DNA of 30,466 nt from Firm-04 sp045600205 (GTDB taxonomy: Bacteria > Bacillota > Clostridia > Oscillospirales > Ruminococcaceae). The stretch covers positions 1 through 30,466 of the forward strand of contig JAZRXM010000027.1 of NCBI GenBank assembly GCA_045600205.1, written 5' to 3'. A program made the position numbers and the translations under genes. Of this stretch, positions 22,954 to 30,466 are shown piece by piece (the first letter of the stretch is position 1; each line of letters begins with the position of its first letter). Below the pieces are notes generated by a model that was not told the DNA's origin, did not search any database, and was given only the letters and a program-made list of their open reading frames with translations.

Positions 22954-24605
22954 GCTGGGCATTCTATTATTTTCGTTGTTCCTTGGTCAACACGTTCAAA
23001 AAGATTTTCAGTTCGAGAATGGCAATCGTCATTGGCTGTGTAATTTTGTTTGGCGTACTGATGGGCGCGGGCGGTGTTTTAGTGGATAAGCTGGTGCATA
23101 GCGGCGAACCTGAAACGTCAGTCACGGAGGTTGTGGAAACTGAGGAGGAAGAAAAACCGCCTTTGTTCCAAAATCCTGATCTATACCCGAAAGTCGTGAT
23201 GTGGGTGGATATCGGCATGACCCTTCTGATCCTGTTTAGTTTTGGCGTAGGTGCATTTACGAGTAAGAATGCAGGAGAAGGCGTATTCCAGATGGCAGAT
23301 GTCAATATGCTGTTTTGTGCGCCGCTCCGTCCGCAGTCAGTGATGCTGTTTCGAGTGGTAGCGCAAGTGGCGTTGCTGTTGTTCGGTATGATCTATTTGT
23401 TGTGGCAGATACCGAATTTGTGTTTGAATCTGGGTTTGGCGGTATCGGTTGCGCTGATGGTTCTGCTGATGTTTATGTTAATGGTTGCAGTATCCTATCT
23501 GACAAACATTTTCCTGTATACACTTGTATCTGATCACGAAAAATGCAGAAAATCTCTCCGTCCGACTTTGATTGGCGTGCTTGCGGTACTGGTTGGCGTG
23601 GCAGTCTTGCTGGGAATTGTTATGGACAAGGGCATGATCGAGGCAATGCGGGAAATGTTTACGCCGCACTGGACCCGTTGGATCCCTGTTCTGGGCTGGC
23701 TGAAAGGCATGGGAATGTATGCTGTGGAAGGCAATTGGGTCTGTGCATGGATCTGTACGGCATTGGTGCTGCTTGCTTTCCCGATTCTGGCGTGGTTTTG
23801 CTGGCACATCAAAGCAGATTTCTACGAGGATGCGATTGCGGGTGCAGAAAAGCGTCAGGCAGCACTGGAAGCGATACAGGAATCAGGCAAGGTATTTCGT
23901 GTGACTTCAGACGACCCTCAGAAGCAGGAGAGCGAGTCTATCGTATTCAAGCGCGGAATGGGTGCAGGTACGTTCTTTTTCCGTCCGCTTGCTGAGCGGA
24001 AACGCACGGCAAAATTCGGAATACTAACGGGATATATGCTGTTGTTTGCACTGTTCACGATCCCGCTGGCATTCATCTTTTGGAAAGTGGATGCGCTCAA
24101 TATGTTTCCTGTGATACCTGCTGTAATCATGGCTATATTGCTGTTCAGTGCATCGGGCAACCCGATCGAAGAGGAATCAAACGGTGTATTCTTCTATCTG
24201 GTGCCGGAAAGTTCGTTCAAAAAGTGTCTGTATTCGGTATTTGCGGGGTGTCTGAACAAAGCGATTGATATGTTGCCAGCAATGGCGGTCAGCGGTGTGG
24301 TGATGAAAGTTGCGCCGAAAACGCTGATTGGTTATTATGCGGCATTGATTTGCGTAGACTTTTTCCTTGCATCCACGAGTGTATTGATATCCGCGATGTT
24401 TTCGGATTCGATTATGTCGATGATACGTGAAATGCTGGTCTGGTTTTTGCGGATGCTGCTGATTCTGCCGATTGGTGCGATATTGCTTGTGGGATTGTTG
24501 TTCCACAATATGCCCATGGCAATAACGATTGGTGCAATTGCGCTGTTGATTTGCGGATTCGGTTCCGTTGCGCTGAGTGCAATTCGCTTTGAAAACGGAA
24601 AATGA
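22950..24605 (+). CDS. ABC exporter membrane subunit
   Basis: A 551-residue polytopic protein with roughly ten to twelve hydrophobic segments, including about 21-43, 85-107, 130-175 and 190-215 in the first half and five or more after 365. A short acidic external loop (Glu-rich, near 55-70) follows the first helix, and a cytosolic charged loop lies at about 300-345. This matches the large single-gene permeases called putative ABC exporters. It overlaps the ATPase gene by four bases and is followed by a bidirectional terminator. The exported substrate is unknown; peptide, lipid or antibiotic export are all possible. Confidence 0.85.
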   Translation: MSWAFYYFRCSLVNTFKKIFSSRMAIVIGCVILFGVLMGAGGVLVDKLVHSGEPETSVTEVVETEEEEKPPLFQNPDLYPKVVMWVDIGMTLLILFSFGVGAFTSKNAGEGVFQMADVNMLFCAPLRPQSVMLFRVVAQVALLLFGMIYLLWQIPNLCLNLGLAVSVALMVLLMFMLMVAVSYLTNIFLYTLVSDHEKCRKSLRPTLIGVLAVLVGVAVLLGIVMDKGMIEAMREMFTPHWTRWIPVLGWLKGMGMYAVEGNWVCAWICTALVLLAFPILAWFCWHIKADFYEDAIAGAEKRQAALEAIQESGKVFRVTSDDPQKQESESIVFKRGMGAGTFFFRPLAERKRTAKFGILTGYMLLFALFTIPLAFIFWKVDALNMFPVIPAVIMAILLFSASGNPIEEESNGVFFYLVPESSFKKCLYSVFAGCLNKAIDMLPAMAVSGVVMKVAPKTLIGYYAALICVDFFLASTSVLISAMFSDSIMSMIREMLVWFLRMLLILPIGAILLVGLLFHNMPMAITIGAIALLICGFGSVALSAIRFENGK

Positions 24606-24670
24606 GAGGCGTCTGCGGCGCATTGATAATGGGGCACCGCCTCAACAGTATTCGTTTCCTGAAATACAAT

Positions 24671-24707
24671 AAAACGCCCCTCGATTCATCATCGGGGGGC
24701 GTGATTT
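24671..24707. terminator. Bidirectional terminator between ABC exporter and gatB
   Basis: A 12-bp GC-rich stem with one wobble (24674-24685 with 24691-24702) and 5-base loop. Five T follow on the plus strand and four on the minus strand. It serves the two convergent operons. Confidence 0.9.
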
Positions 24708-26147
24708 TTACATTTTGTTGATGGTATCAATCAGCAATTCGCGGAGTACCTGCGGGTTGCCGTTGCCTTTGAGTTGTTTCATGCACTTGCCAAGCAGGGC
24801 AGCGAGTGCTTTTTCCTTGCCGCTCTTGAAGTCAGCGACAGCCTTTTCCTCGGAGGCGACCACTTCCTTGACGATTTTCTCCATCATGCCGGTATCGTTG
24901 GAAACGATGAAGCCGTTAGCCTCTGCATAGGCAGCGGGGTCAAGGTTGACGTCGTCAAACATTGCAGCGAGAATCTTTTTGCCGTTTGCACGACCGATTT
25001 TGCCGTCAGCCACAAGCTGAATGAGCTGTCCGAGTGCCTTGCCGCAGATATTCAGGCTGTCGGGGGTCATTTTCTTGGTGCCCAGCACACTCATGACCTC
25101 AGAAAGCATCCAGTTCGCGGCATCCTTGGCGTTTTTGCAGACTGCGTAAGCGTCCTCAAAGCATTCGCAGATTGCGATGCTTTTGGTGAGCTGTGTTGCG
25201 TCATATTCGCTCAGACCGAGTTCGTTGATATAGCGAGCGCATTTGACCTCAGGGAATTCAGGCAGAGAAGCCTTCATGGCATCATACCATGCATCGTCGA
25301 TCACAACAGGCATGACGTTGGGGTCAGGGAAGTAACGGTAATCGCCGGCAGTTTCCTTGTTGCGCATCGCGTAGCTCTTGCCCTTGATGTCATCCCAGCG
25401 GCGGGTTTCCTGCACGAGGACTTCGGTGCCGTTTTCGATGGCGTCGATGTGTCTTGCGACCTCAAAGCTGATGGCACGCTTGATGGCGTCAATGGAGTTC
25501 ATGTTTTTCATTTCGGTACGGACGCCCAGTTTGTCGCTGCCCTCGGGGCGGACGGAAAGGTTGACATCGCAGCGCATGGTACCATGTTCCATTGCGCATT
25601 CAGCGACTTTCGCGTAGCGCAGGAGGCTCTTGAGGCGTTCCAGATAGGCTTCGACCTCCTCGGCACTGGAAAGGTCAGGCTGGCTGACGATTTCGATCAG
25701 CGGAACGGAGGTGCGGTTGAAGTCTACGCAGGTTGTGGTTTCGCTGATATCGTGAACGAGTTTGCCGGCGTCCTCCTCCATGTGGATCTGCTTGATGCGG
25801 ACGCTTTTTTTGCCTTTGGAGGTTTCGATCTCGACCGAGCCGTTGACTGCGACAGGAGCAAACCATTGTGTGGTCTGGTAAGCGCAGGGCAGGTCGGGGT
25901 AGTAGTAGCTTTTTTTATCGAAAGTGGTGGTGCGGTTGATATGGCAGTTGAGCATCATGCCGGCTTTCATGCCGAAATCGACGACGCGCTTGTTGACAAC
26001 AGGCAGCATACCGGGCATACCGCAGCAGGCGGGGCAAACGTGCTCATTCGGACCTGCACCGTACTTTGCGTGGCAGGAGCAGAAAATTTTGGACTGGGTT
26101 GCAAGCTCCACATGAACTTCCAGACCGATGACCGTTTCGTATTTCAT
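24708..26147 (-). CDS. gatB: Aspartyl/glutamyl-tRNA amidotransferase subunit B
   Basis: A 479-residue protein of normal length; GGAGGG lies eight bases before ATG 26147. It begins with the conserved YETVIGLEVHVEL, has the CSCH...CPACCG zinc site (around 23-42), the DKKSYYYPDLPCAYQ segment, and the C-terminal helical YqeY-like domain from about 330. GatB phosphorylates and amidates Glu-tRNA(Gln) or Asp-tRNA(Asn), using ammonia delivered from GatA. No lesion is visible. It is the last gene of the gatCAB operon, 14 bases after the degenerate gatA. Confidence 0.96.
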   Translation of the reverse strand: MKYETVIGLEVHVELATQSKIFCSCHAKYGAGPNEHVCPACCGMPGMLPVVNKRVVDFGMKAGMMLNCHINRTTTFDKKSYYYPDLPCAYQTTQWFAPVAVNGSVEIETSKGKKSVRIKQIHMEEDAGKLVHDISETTTCVDFNRTSVPLIEIVSQPDLSSAEEVEAYLERLKSLLRYAKVAECAMEHGTMRCDVNLSVRPEGSDKLGVRTEMKNMNSIDAIKRAISFEVARHIDAIENGTEVLVQETRRWDDIKGKSYAMRNKETAGDYRYFPDPNVMPVVIDDAWYDAMKASLPEFPEVKCARYINELGLSEYDATQLTKSIAICECFEDAYAVCKNAKDAANWMLSEVMSVLGTKKMTPDSLNICGKALGQLIQLVADGKIGRANGKKILAAMFDDVNLDPAAYAEANGFIVSNDTGMMEKIVKEVVASEEKAVADFKSGKEKALAALLGKCMKQLKGNGNPQVLRELLIDTINKM

Positions 26148-26161
26148 ATTGTTTGCCCTCC

Positions 26162-27352
26162 TTATTCGTAGAGTTTTGCTGCATCAAACAGCGCATTTTC
26201 AGAGAAAGCCTTGCCGATGAGCTGTACACCGCCTGCAACGACTGTCGGCAGACCCGTGATGGATGCGGGAGCGGTGCAGAGGTTTTCGGTGAATGCGAGG
26301 TACTTGTCAGCAGCAACGTCCGCTTCAGTGTAGGCGGCTTTGGAGCAGGCGGGTACAAGGATGGCATCATACTGCTGGAAGATGGTATCAAAAGCCTCTT
26401 TGACCACGCGGCGGATACGCATTGCCTTGTCGTAGACCTTCATATAGTTTTCGGTGGAAAGAGCATCCGAACCGAACAGAATCGCGGTTTTGAGCAGTTC
26501 ACCGAAAGCTTCGGTGCGGGTGTTGGTGTAGAGTTCATCAATGTTCGTGTAGTTTTCGGTGCGGTAGCCGTACTTGACGCCGTCATAGCGGGAAACATTG
26601 TTACAAAGTTCGGCACTCATCAGGATATTCCATGCGATGCGGGCAGCAGCAAAGGATTTCTCGCTGATCTCAGCAATTTCGATGCCGTTAGCGGCAAGTT
26701 TTGCCTTTGCGTTTTCGAGCTTTGCCTTGGTATCCGCATCCATATCAGCGGTCAGTTCGGTGACGATCGCGACGCGGCGGACAGCTTCAGCACCGCTGGA
26801 TTTTTTCAGTTTCGCGCAGAGTTCCTCAGAAAGGCTGGTGCCGTCCTTGTCATCATGTCCGATGATTGCTTCGAGGATTTCGCGGCAGTCGTCGGTATTT
26901 TTTGCCATGACGCTGACGGTTTCGCCGGAGCAGGCAACAGGGATCGTGCCATAGCGGGAAACGGTGCCGTAGGTCGGCTTGACGCTGACCAGACCGCTCT
27001 GTGCGGCACTGCGGCGAATCGAGCCGTTGACATCCAGACCGACAACAGCGAGGACATCATCTGTTTTGAGAATCTGAGCGGCAGCGCTGACGAGTTTGCC
27101 GTCCGCGACAGGTGCGCCGTTATAAGAGGTTTCGCCGAGCAGGTCAGCGGCAAATTCGCCGACATCTGCTTTACCGCCGATGGTGTAGCCGGCGGCATTC
27201 AGCTTGGTGAGGACTTCTGCCTCAAACAAACTCATGTAGCCGTCGAGCATTTTGGAACCTGCGGCAGTGGGCATATCTTTGGTCAGCATCATGTCGTCTG
27301 CAATGACGGTACGGGATGCTGCGGTATCTTTTTTGCTTGTATACAGTTTCAT
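26162..27352 (-). CDS. Degenerate GatA-like amidase, N-terminally short and lacking catalytic residues
   Basis: A 396-residue protein in the gatA position between gatC and gatB; AAGGAGG lies nine bases before ATG 27352. Similarity to GatA is clear in GSKML, AGYTIGGKADVGEFA, GSIRR-SA, VKPTYGTVSRYG and the GYRTENY / AFGELLK C-terminal part. GatA is usually about 480-490 residues and uses a Lys, cis-Ser, Ser triad. Here about 65 N-terminal residues are absent, the IKDN site reads IADD (Lys replaced by Ala18) and the GGSSGGSAAAV loop reads ADGKLVSAAAQ, so the cis-Ser is lost. The nucleophile equivalent Ser111 in NGSIR remains. The frame is intact over its whole length, so this is not a recent pseudogene. 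It is probably an inactive glutaminase kept for complex structure, or one with altered function. Confidence 0.85.
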   Translation of the reverse strand: MKLYTSKKDTAASRTVIADDMMLTKDMPTAAGSKMLDGYMSLFEAEVLTKLNAAGYTIGGKADVGEFAADLLGETSYNGAPVADGKLVSAAAQILKTDDVLAVVGLDVNGSIRRSAAQSGLVSVKPTYGTVSRYGTIPVACSGETVSVMAKNTDDCREILEAIIGHDDKDGTSLSEELCAKLKKSSGAEAVRRVAIVTELTADMDADTKAKLENAKAKLAANGIEIAEISEKSFAAARIAWNILMSAELCNNVSRYDGVKYGYRTENYTNIDELYTNTRTEAFGELLKTAILFGSDALSTENYMKVYDKAMRIRRVVKEAFDTIFQQYDAILVPACSKAAYTEADVAADKYLAFTENLCTAPASITGLPTVVAGGVQLIGKAFSENALFDAAKLYE

Positions 27353-27369
27353 AAGCGTTGTCCTCCTTT

Positions 27370-27651
27370 TTATTCCACGACTCTGGGGACGCACCAGTAG
27401 CCGTAATCGGCTTCGGGCGCACCTGCCTGAAGTTCGTCGCGGGTAAAGGGCTGGGATGCGACATCCTCACGGACAACGGTCAGAATCGGCATGACATGAA
27501 CCATACGCTCTACGTTTTCGGTATTGATATTGTTCAGCACGGACAGCTCGTTTTCACGGGCTTCAAAAAATGCAAGGACATCCGCTTTTTGCGGTTCGGT
27601 CAGGGCTAACTGGTTGAGCAGTTCGAGCTTTCGCAGGGTATCTTTTTCCAT
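27370..27651 (-). CDS. gatC: Aspartyl/glutamyl-tRNA amidotransferase subunit C
   Basis: A 93-residue protein starting at ATG 27651, with AAGGAG nine bases upstream. It has the GatC pattern: an N-terminal helix (LRKLELLNQLAL), the NNINTENVERMVHVMP segment, VVREDV and the near-invariant end VPRVVE. GatC wraps around GatA and stabilises the GatA-GatB interface. It is 17 bases upstream of the gatA-like gene. The frame is open beyond ATG 27651 but runs past the promoter, so the longer form is excluded. Confidence 0.92.
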   Translation of the reverse strand: MEKDTLRKLELLNQLALTEPQKADVLAFFEARENELSVLNNINTENVERMVHVMPILTVVREDVASQPFTRDELQAGAPEADYGYWCVPRVVE

Positions 27652-27701
27652 AAAACCATACTCCTTTTCGGTAATTGGGTGTTGCGGCAAGGAAGCATCA
27701 G

Positions 27702-27748
27702 AAAAAAATAAATACTTCCGCCACCCCTGAAAACGTGGACGAAAGTAT
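27702..27748 (-). terminator. Terminator hairpin in the gatC leader, possible attenuator
   Basis: On the minus strand a 13-bp stem with two wobble pairs and one bulged C (27735-27748 with 27712-27724) is followed by TTATTTTTTT. It lies about 60 bases after the predicted start of transcription and 50 before ATG 27651. Reading through it is needed for gatCAB expression. No canonical T-box or stem I was recognised in this short leader. Confidence 0.7.
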
Positions 27749-27813
27749 CTTTCGGATGCGTCGGCGTGTTCCGGATTGGTATATTGCCGTATTCTGAACT
27801 TTTTGCACAAACA

Positions 27814-27842
27814 AGTATAGCATATTTTGTGCCACCTGTCAA
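27814..27842 (-). promoter_or_regulatory. Promoter of the gatCAB operon
   Basis: Minus strand consensus TTGACA (27837-27842), 17 bases, TATACT (27814-27819). Transcription would start near 27807, giving a ~155-base leader. Confidence 0.88.
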
Positions 27843-27853
27843 TAGAAATTTGC

Positions 27854-27897
27854 AAAAAAGCCCCCCTCTGGCAGAAATTTCCGACAGAGGGGGGCTT
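27854..27897 (-). terminator. Intrinsic terminator after the vWA gene
   Basis: A perfect 13-bp stem with a run of six G:C pairs (27858-27870 with 27885-27897) is followed on the minus strand by six T. It stops transcripts of the 27912-28553 gene 12 bases before the gat promoter. Confidence 0.92.
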
Positions 27898-27911
27898 GGG
27901 AAATATGAAAA

Positions 27912-28553
27912 TTATCTTCTGTTCTTGCAGTCGGATTCGCATTCCTCCGCCCAAGTGTCGCAGACGGCTTTGTTGCTGCGGATGGCAGCGAGCGGGGCTT
28001 CCAGAGCCCTGAACATGACGGCGGTGCCCATTTTATCGGCGCGGTAGTTGGCAGAGCGGTTACGTTCAATGCCGATGTGTTCCGCAACGTCAATGGCGTC
28101 AATGTTTGCACCGAGGAACAGGAATTCCCAGCCGAGTTCCTTTTGTTTTTCGATCATCTGCTTGATGCTTTTCTTGTTGTAGTTGTGGCTTGCGTTTTCC
28201 ATTCCGTCCGTGGTGATGACGAAGATCGTGTGAGCGGGAATGTCCTCTTGTCTTGCATACTTGTGGATCTGTGTGATGTGTGTGATTGCTTCCCCGATGG
28301 CATCGAGGAGTGCTGTACAGCCGCGGACATGATAATCGTCGTCGGTCATGGGTTCAATTGCGGAAAGTGCAATGCGGTCGTGCAAAAGTACTGCTTCGTT
28401 GTCAAAGAGGTAAGTTGTAACGAAAGCCTCACCGTCCTCTTTTTTCTGCTTGGAGATCATGCCGTTGAATCCGCCGATGGTGTCGGATTCAAGTCCTGCC
28501 ATAGAGCCGCTGCGGTCGAGAATGAATACCATTTCTGTGAGATTGTTTTTCAT
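27912..28553 (-). CDS. von Willebrand factor A domain protein
   Basis: A 213-residue cytosolic protein; GGAGG lies seven bases before ATG 28553. The vWA fold starts almost at the N-terminus with the MIDAS motif LDRSGSM, followed by the CTALLDAIGEA segment with its Thr and by ITTDGMEN. All metal-coordinating positions look intact. Family members are stand-alone cytosolic vWA proteins of about this size in Firmicutes. It differs from the TerY-like protein at 2963-3748 in length and motifs and is not in a kinase operon. It lies downstream of the regulator-like gene 28666-29262 but has its own possible promoter. The C-terminus is Cys/Asp-rich and of unknown function. Confidence 0.87.
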   Translation of the reverse strand: MKNNLTEMVFILDRSGSMAGLESDTIGGFNGMISKQKKEDGEAFVTTYLFDNEAVLLHDRIALSAIEPMTDDDYHVRGCTALLDAIGEAITHITQIHKYARQEDIPAHTIFVITTDGMENASHNYNKKSIKQMIEKQKELGWEFLFLGANIDAIDVAEHIGIERNRSANYRADKMGTAVMFRALEAPLAAIRSNKAVCDTWAEECESDCKNRR

Positions 28554-28579
28554 AAGAATACCTCCGTTTGATGTGGTTG

Positions 28580-28599
28580 GCTTCGGGTGATTCCGAAGC
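28580..28599 (-). promoter_or_regulatory. Leader hairpin of the vWA gene
   Basis: GCTTCGG (28580-28586) and CCGAAGC (28593-28599) form a perfect 7-bp stem with a 6-base loop, 27 bases before ATG 28553. No T run follows. It closely resembles the hairpin at 14829-14848. Confidence 0.5.
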
Positions 28600-28619
28600 A
28601 TTTCCTTTACTGTGATTTC

Positions 28620-28625
28620 AGTATA
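28620..28625 (-). promoter_or_regulatory. Possible extended -10 promoter of the vWA gene
   Basis: TATACT on the minus strand is preceded by TG at the extended -10 spacing (TGGTATACT). No good -35 is found 17 bases further, so the call is tentative. Confidence 0.4.
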
Positions 28626-28665
28626 CCACACAAAACGGAGGTTATGGTCGCATGAAAAGCGACAT

Positions 28666-29262
28666 TTATGTACGGATCAGAGTCTGGTCAAATTCGTAGA
28701 GTGCGTCATTGATCTGGTCGATGTTATATTTGCCGTTGACAATGAAATATTCAATGATGATGTCGAATTTGCTGCTGCGTGAAAGACCGAAACCTGCTTT
28801 GAGAAGCAGTTCTTTGGTTTCCGCGAGGGGGAGTTCCAATGCAAGGGCGAATGCAATTGCGGTGATTTTGCTTGGTCGGTAGCTGACATCGGAGCGGATT
28901 TTGGAAAACAGTTTGCGGTCAACGTGCGCTTTCTGGTAGCACTGTACATCGGTGAGATTTGCCTCATCAATTTTTCGCAGGAGCATCTGAGAAAAGCTTT
29001 CGTCCACCATGCTGACCGCCTGTCTGAGGTCTGCGGGGAGCGGCGGTTCGACAGAAGCGGTATCTTCCATGTCGGCATCTTCGCAGATGTTGTTCATCAG
29101 GAGCGGTGCGCAGCTCTCGGCAGATTTGCGGGCTACTCGTAATTTTCTCGGTTCTGCTGCTTTTCCCATCGCAGAAGGAGCAAAGCAGGCAGCCGGTGAC
29201 GGCAGCAGGTTTGCAGCGAGATAGCTTTCGATGTCGCGGTAAAGGGCTTCACTGATTTTCAT
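28666..29262 (-). CDS. Regulator-like helical protein of unknown function
   Basis: A 198-residue cytosolic protein; AAGG lies eight bases before ATG 29262. The first ~80 residues are low-complexity (Ala, Pro, Glu) and unrecognised. From about residue 85 there is a conserved helical domain: MVDESFSQMLLRKID, then a helix-turn-helix-like stretch with KLFSKIRSD, YRPSKITAIAFALALEL and a C-terminal FDIIIEYFIVNGKYNIDQINDALYEFDQ. I recall this domain in many Firmicutes, sometimes C-terminal to macrodomain proteins, but its role is not established. It could be a DNA-binding or protein-binding module. It precedes the vWA gene in the same direction, with a 112-base gap holding a possible promoter. Confidence 0.7.
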   Translation of the reverse strand: MKISEALYRDIESYLAANLLPSPAACFAPSAMGKAAEPRKLRVARKSAESCAPLLMNNICEDADMEDTASVEPPLPADLRQAVSMVDESFSQMLLRKIDEANLTDVQCYQKAHVDRKLFSKIRSDVSYRPSKITAIAFALALELPLAETKELLLKAGFGLSRSSKFDIIIEYFIVNGKYNIDQINDALYEFDQTLIRT

Positions 29263-29295
29263 GTTGTCTTCCTTTCCGATTTGTGCAGCCGCTGC

Positions 29296-30417
29296 TTATT
29301 TTTCGAGCTGCTCCACGGCTTCTTTCAGCAATTCCCGAATCGGGAGATGCTGCGGGCAGACATCCTCGCACTGACCGCATTCTAAGCAGTCAGAGGCTTT
29401 GCCCGAATAGGAGGTCAGGCTGCCGTAGAAGAATTTGGGGCGCATATCCTGCGGAAAGCGGCGGTGTGTATTGAGTGCATTGAAGATATCGGGGATGTGA
29501 ATGTTTGCAGGGCAGCCATCGCAGCAGTAGCGGCAGGAGGTGCAGCCGATGAGTTTGGCATCGAGCAGTTTCTGTGTTACCTGAGCAATGGTATCGCGTT
29601 CTTTTCCGCTGAGCGGTTCGAAGTAGGCAAAGGTTTTCAGGTTATCTTCCACCTGTTCTCTGGTGGACATTCCGCTGAGGATGGTGGCAACGCCCTCCAG
29701 ACTGCCGCAGAAGCGCATCGCCCAGGAAGCTGCGGATTGGTCGGGGCGGACAGCTTTGAGCATCTGTTCGAGTTCGGCGGGGAGCTTGGCAAGCGTGCCG
29801 CCTTTGACAGGTTCCATGATGATCATGGGGATGCCGCAACCGTGCAGAATTTCGTAGAGTTTACCCGAATTGACGACAGGGTTATCCCAGTCGGCGTAGT
29901 TGAGCTGAATCTGGACAAATTCGATTTCGGGGTGCTTGTCGAGGACGGTTTTGAGCAATTCGGGTGTACCGTGGAACGAAAAACCGAAGTGCAGGATTTT
30001 GCCCTCTTTTTTCTTTTGAACGCCCCAGTTGAAGCAGTCATACTTCTCGTAGGTGTCATAATTGACGCCATCCTCCAGACTGTGCAGGAGGTAGTAATCG
30101 AAAAATTCAAGTCCCGTGCGTTCCAGTTGTTCTTCGAAGATTTTGTCGCGGTCAGCAAGGCTGTGGATGCACCATGCGGGCAGTTTGCTTGCCACGGTAA
30201 ATTCCTCGCGGGGGTGGCGGTCAACCAGTACTTCCTTGATGATTTTTTCGGAGTTACCGCCATGATAGACATAGGCGGTATCGAAGTAATTGAAACCGGC
30301 TTCCAGATAGCGGTCTGCCATTTCGCAGACTGTTTCAATGTCGATTCTGCCGTTTTTTTCGGGGAGTCGCATCAAACCGAATCCGAGTTTTGGCATATTT
30401 GCAATGTCGAGTGTCAT
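29296..30417 (-). CDS. Aldo/keto reductase with C-terminal 4Fe-4S ferredoxin domain
   Basis: A 373-residue protein starting at ATG 30417, with GGAGGGG five bases upstream. The AKR barrel shows the catalytic tetrad Asp46 and Tyr51 (FDTAYVYHGG), Lys78 (ASKLP) and His112 (LLHSLED), and C-terminal nucleotide-binding residues. From about 315 two iron-sulfur motifs occur, CTSCRYCCDGCP and CLECGQCEDVCP. Such 4Fe-4S AKRs are common in anaerobes and probably exchange electrons between a carbonyl substrate and a ferredoxin-type carrier. The substrate is unknown. A gap of 33 bases separates it from the regulator-like gene, so the two may be co-transcribed; its promoter is probably in or beyond 30418-30466, where nothing complete is seen. 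Confidence 0.93.
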   Translation of the reverse strand: MTLDIANMPKLGFGLMRLPEKNGRIDIETVCEMADRYLEAGFNYFDTAYVYHGGNSEKIIKEVLVDRHPREEFTVASKLPAWCIHSLADRDKIFEEQLERTGLEFFDYYLLHSLEDGVNYDTYEKYDCFNWGVQKKKEGKILHFGFSFHGTPELLKTVLDKHPEIEFVQIQLNYADWDNPVVNSGKLYEILHGCGIPMIIMEPVKGGTLAKLPAELEQMLKAVRPDQSAASWAMRFCGSLEGVATILSGMSTREQVEDNLKTFAYFEPLSGKERDTIAQVTQKLLDAKLIGCTSCRYCCDGCPANIHIPDIFNALNTHRRFPQDMRPKFFYGSLTSYSGKASDCLECGQCEDVCPQHLPIRELLKEAVEQLEK

Positions 30418-30466
30418 AAGAACCCCTCCCAATCGTAATATTTCTATTCCTGTGTGTCGTTTAACA

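Noticed and set aside
24708..27651. gatA as a recent pseudogene by frameshift
   Set aside because: The frame is intact for 396 codons with its own ribosome site and conserved C-terminal part; divergence is in residues, not in reading frame.
27652..27807. T-box riboswitch in the gat leader
   Set aside because: AGGGGTGGCGG loosely resembles a T-box core, but it sits in the 3' arm of the terminator rather than before it, and the leader is too short for a stem I.
27652..27954. N-terminal extension of gatC
   Set aside because: The extension runs through the attenuator, promoter and preceding terminator; ATG 27651 has a good ribosome site and gives the normal GatC length.

Overview
The window looks like chromosomal DNA of a fibre-degrading Gram-positive gut or rumen bacterium of the Ruminococcus / Oscillospiraceae type. 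The grounds are a secreted GH2 enzyme ending in a type I dockerin, a cohesin-like ectodomain, a GH16 lipoprotein, a GatCAB operon, strong AGGAGG ribosome sites and sigma-A promoters with 17-bp spacing. The species is not determinable from sequence reading alone. No rRNA, tRNA, CRISPR array, transposase or integrase was seen.

Region A (1-11290, all minus strand) is the most unusual part and holds two adjacent operons. The upstream one (promoter 11262-11290) encodes a DivIVA-like coiled-coil protein, a large [FeFe]-hydrogenase-like iron-sulfur protein with a C-terminal non-catalytic tail, and a lipoprotein with an OmpA-like domain. It ends at a hairpin terminator (6533-6569). The second (promoter 6348-6376, preceded by a dyad) encodes a zinc-ribbon/leucine-rich-repeat protein, a Ser/Thr kinase with zinc ribbon and FHA-like tail, a TerY-like vWA protein, a PP2C phosphatase, a membrane GGDEF protein, and a cytidine-deaminase-fold protein with a Gln/Met/Pro/Gly-rich repeat tail that runs off the window start. 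Kinase, vWA and PP2C together form a 'TerY-P triad'. The attached hydrogenase-like, GGDEF and deaminase-like proteins make this a candidate redox- or stress-sensing phospho-signalling system.

Region B (11419-14340, minus) is an ECF sigma factor, a membrane anti-sigma-like protein with a Thr-rich stalk and cohesin-like ectodomain, and hflX, with overlapping stop/start codons. Region C (14182-15253) is about 1.07 kb with no confident gene. It contains an inverted repeat, a duplicated ~100-bp element, two hairpins, a strong minus-strand promoter feeding a possible 65-codon ORF, and the plus-strand promoter of the next gene.

Region D (15152-24707, plus) holds a multidomain GH2 beta-galactosidase with a LamG domain inserted in the catalytic barrel, a GH16 beta-glucanase lipoprotein, and a two-gene ABC exporter, separated by terminators. 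Region E (24671-27842, minus) is gatC, a degenerate gatA and gatB, with a terminator hairpin in the leader. The GatA protein lacks two of the three amidase catalytic residues and about 65 N-terminal residues. Region F (27854-30466, minus) is an aldo/keto reductase with ferredoxin-like C-terminus, a small regulator-like protein, and a second vWA protein.
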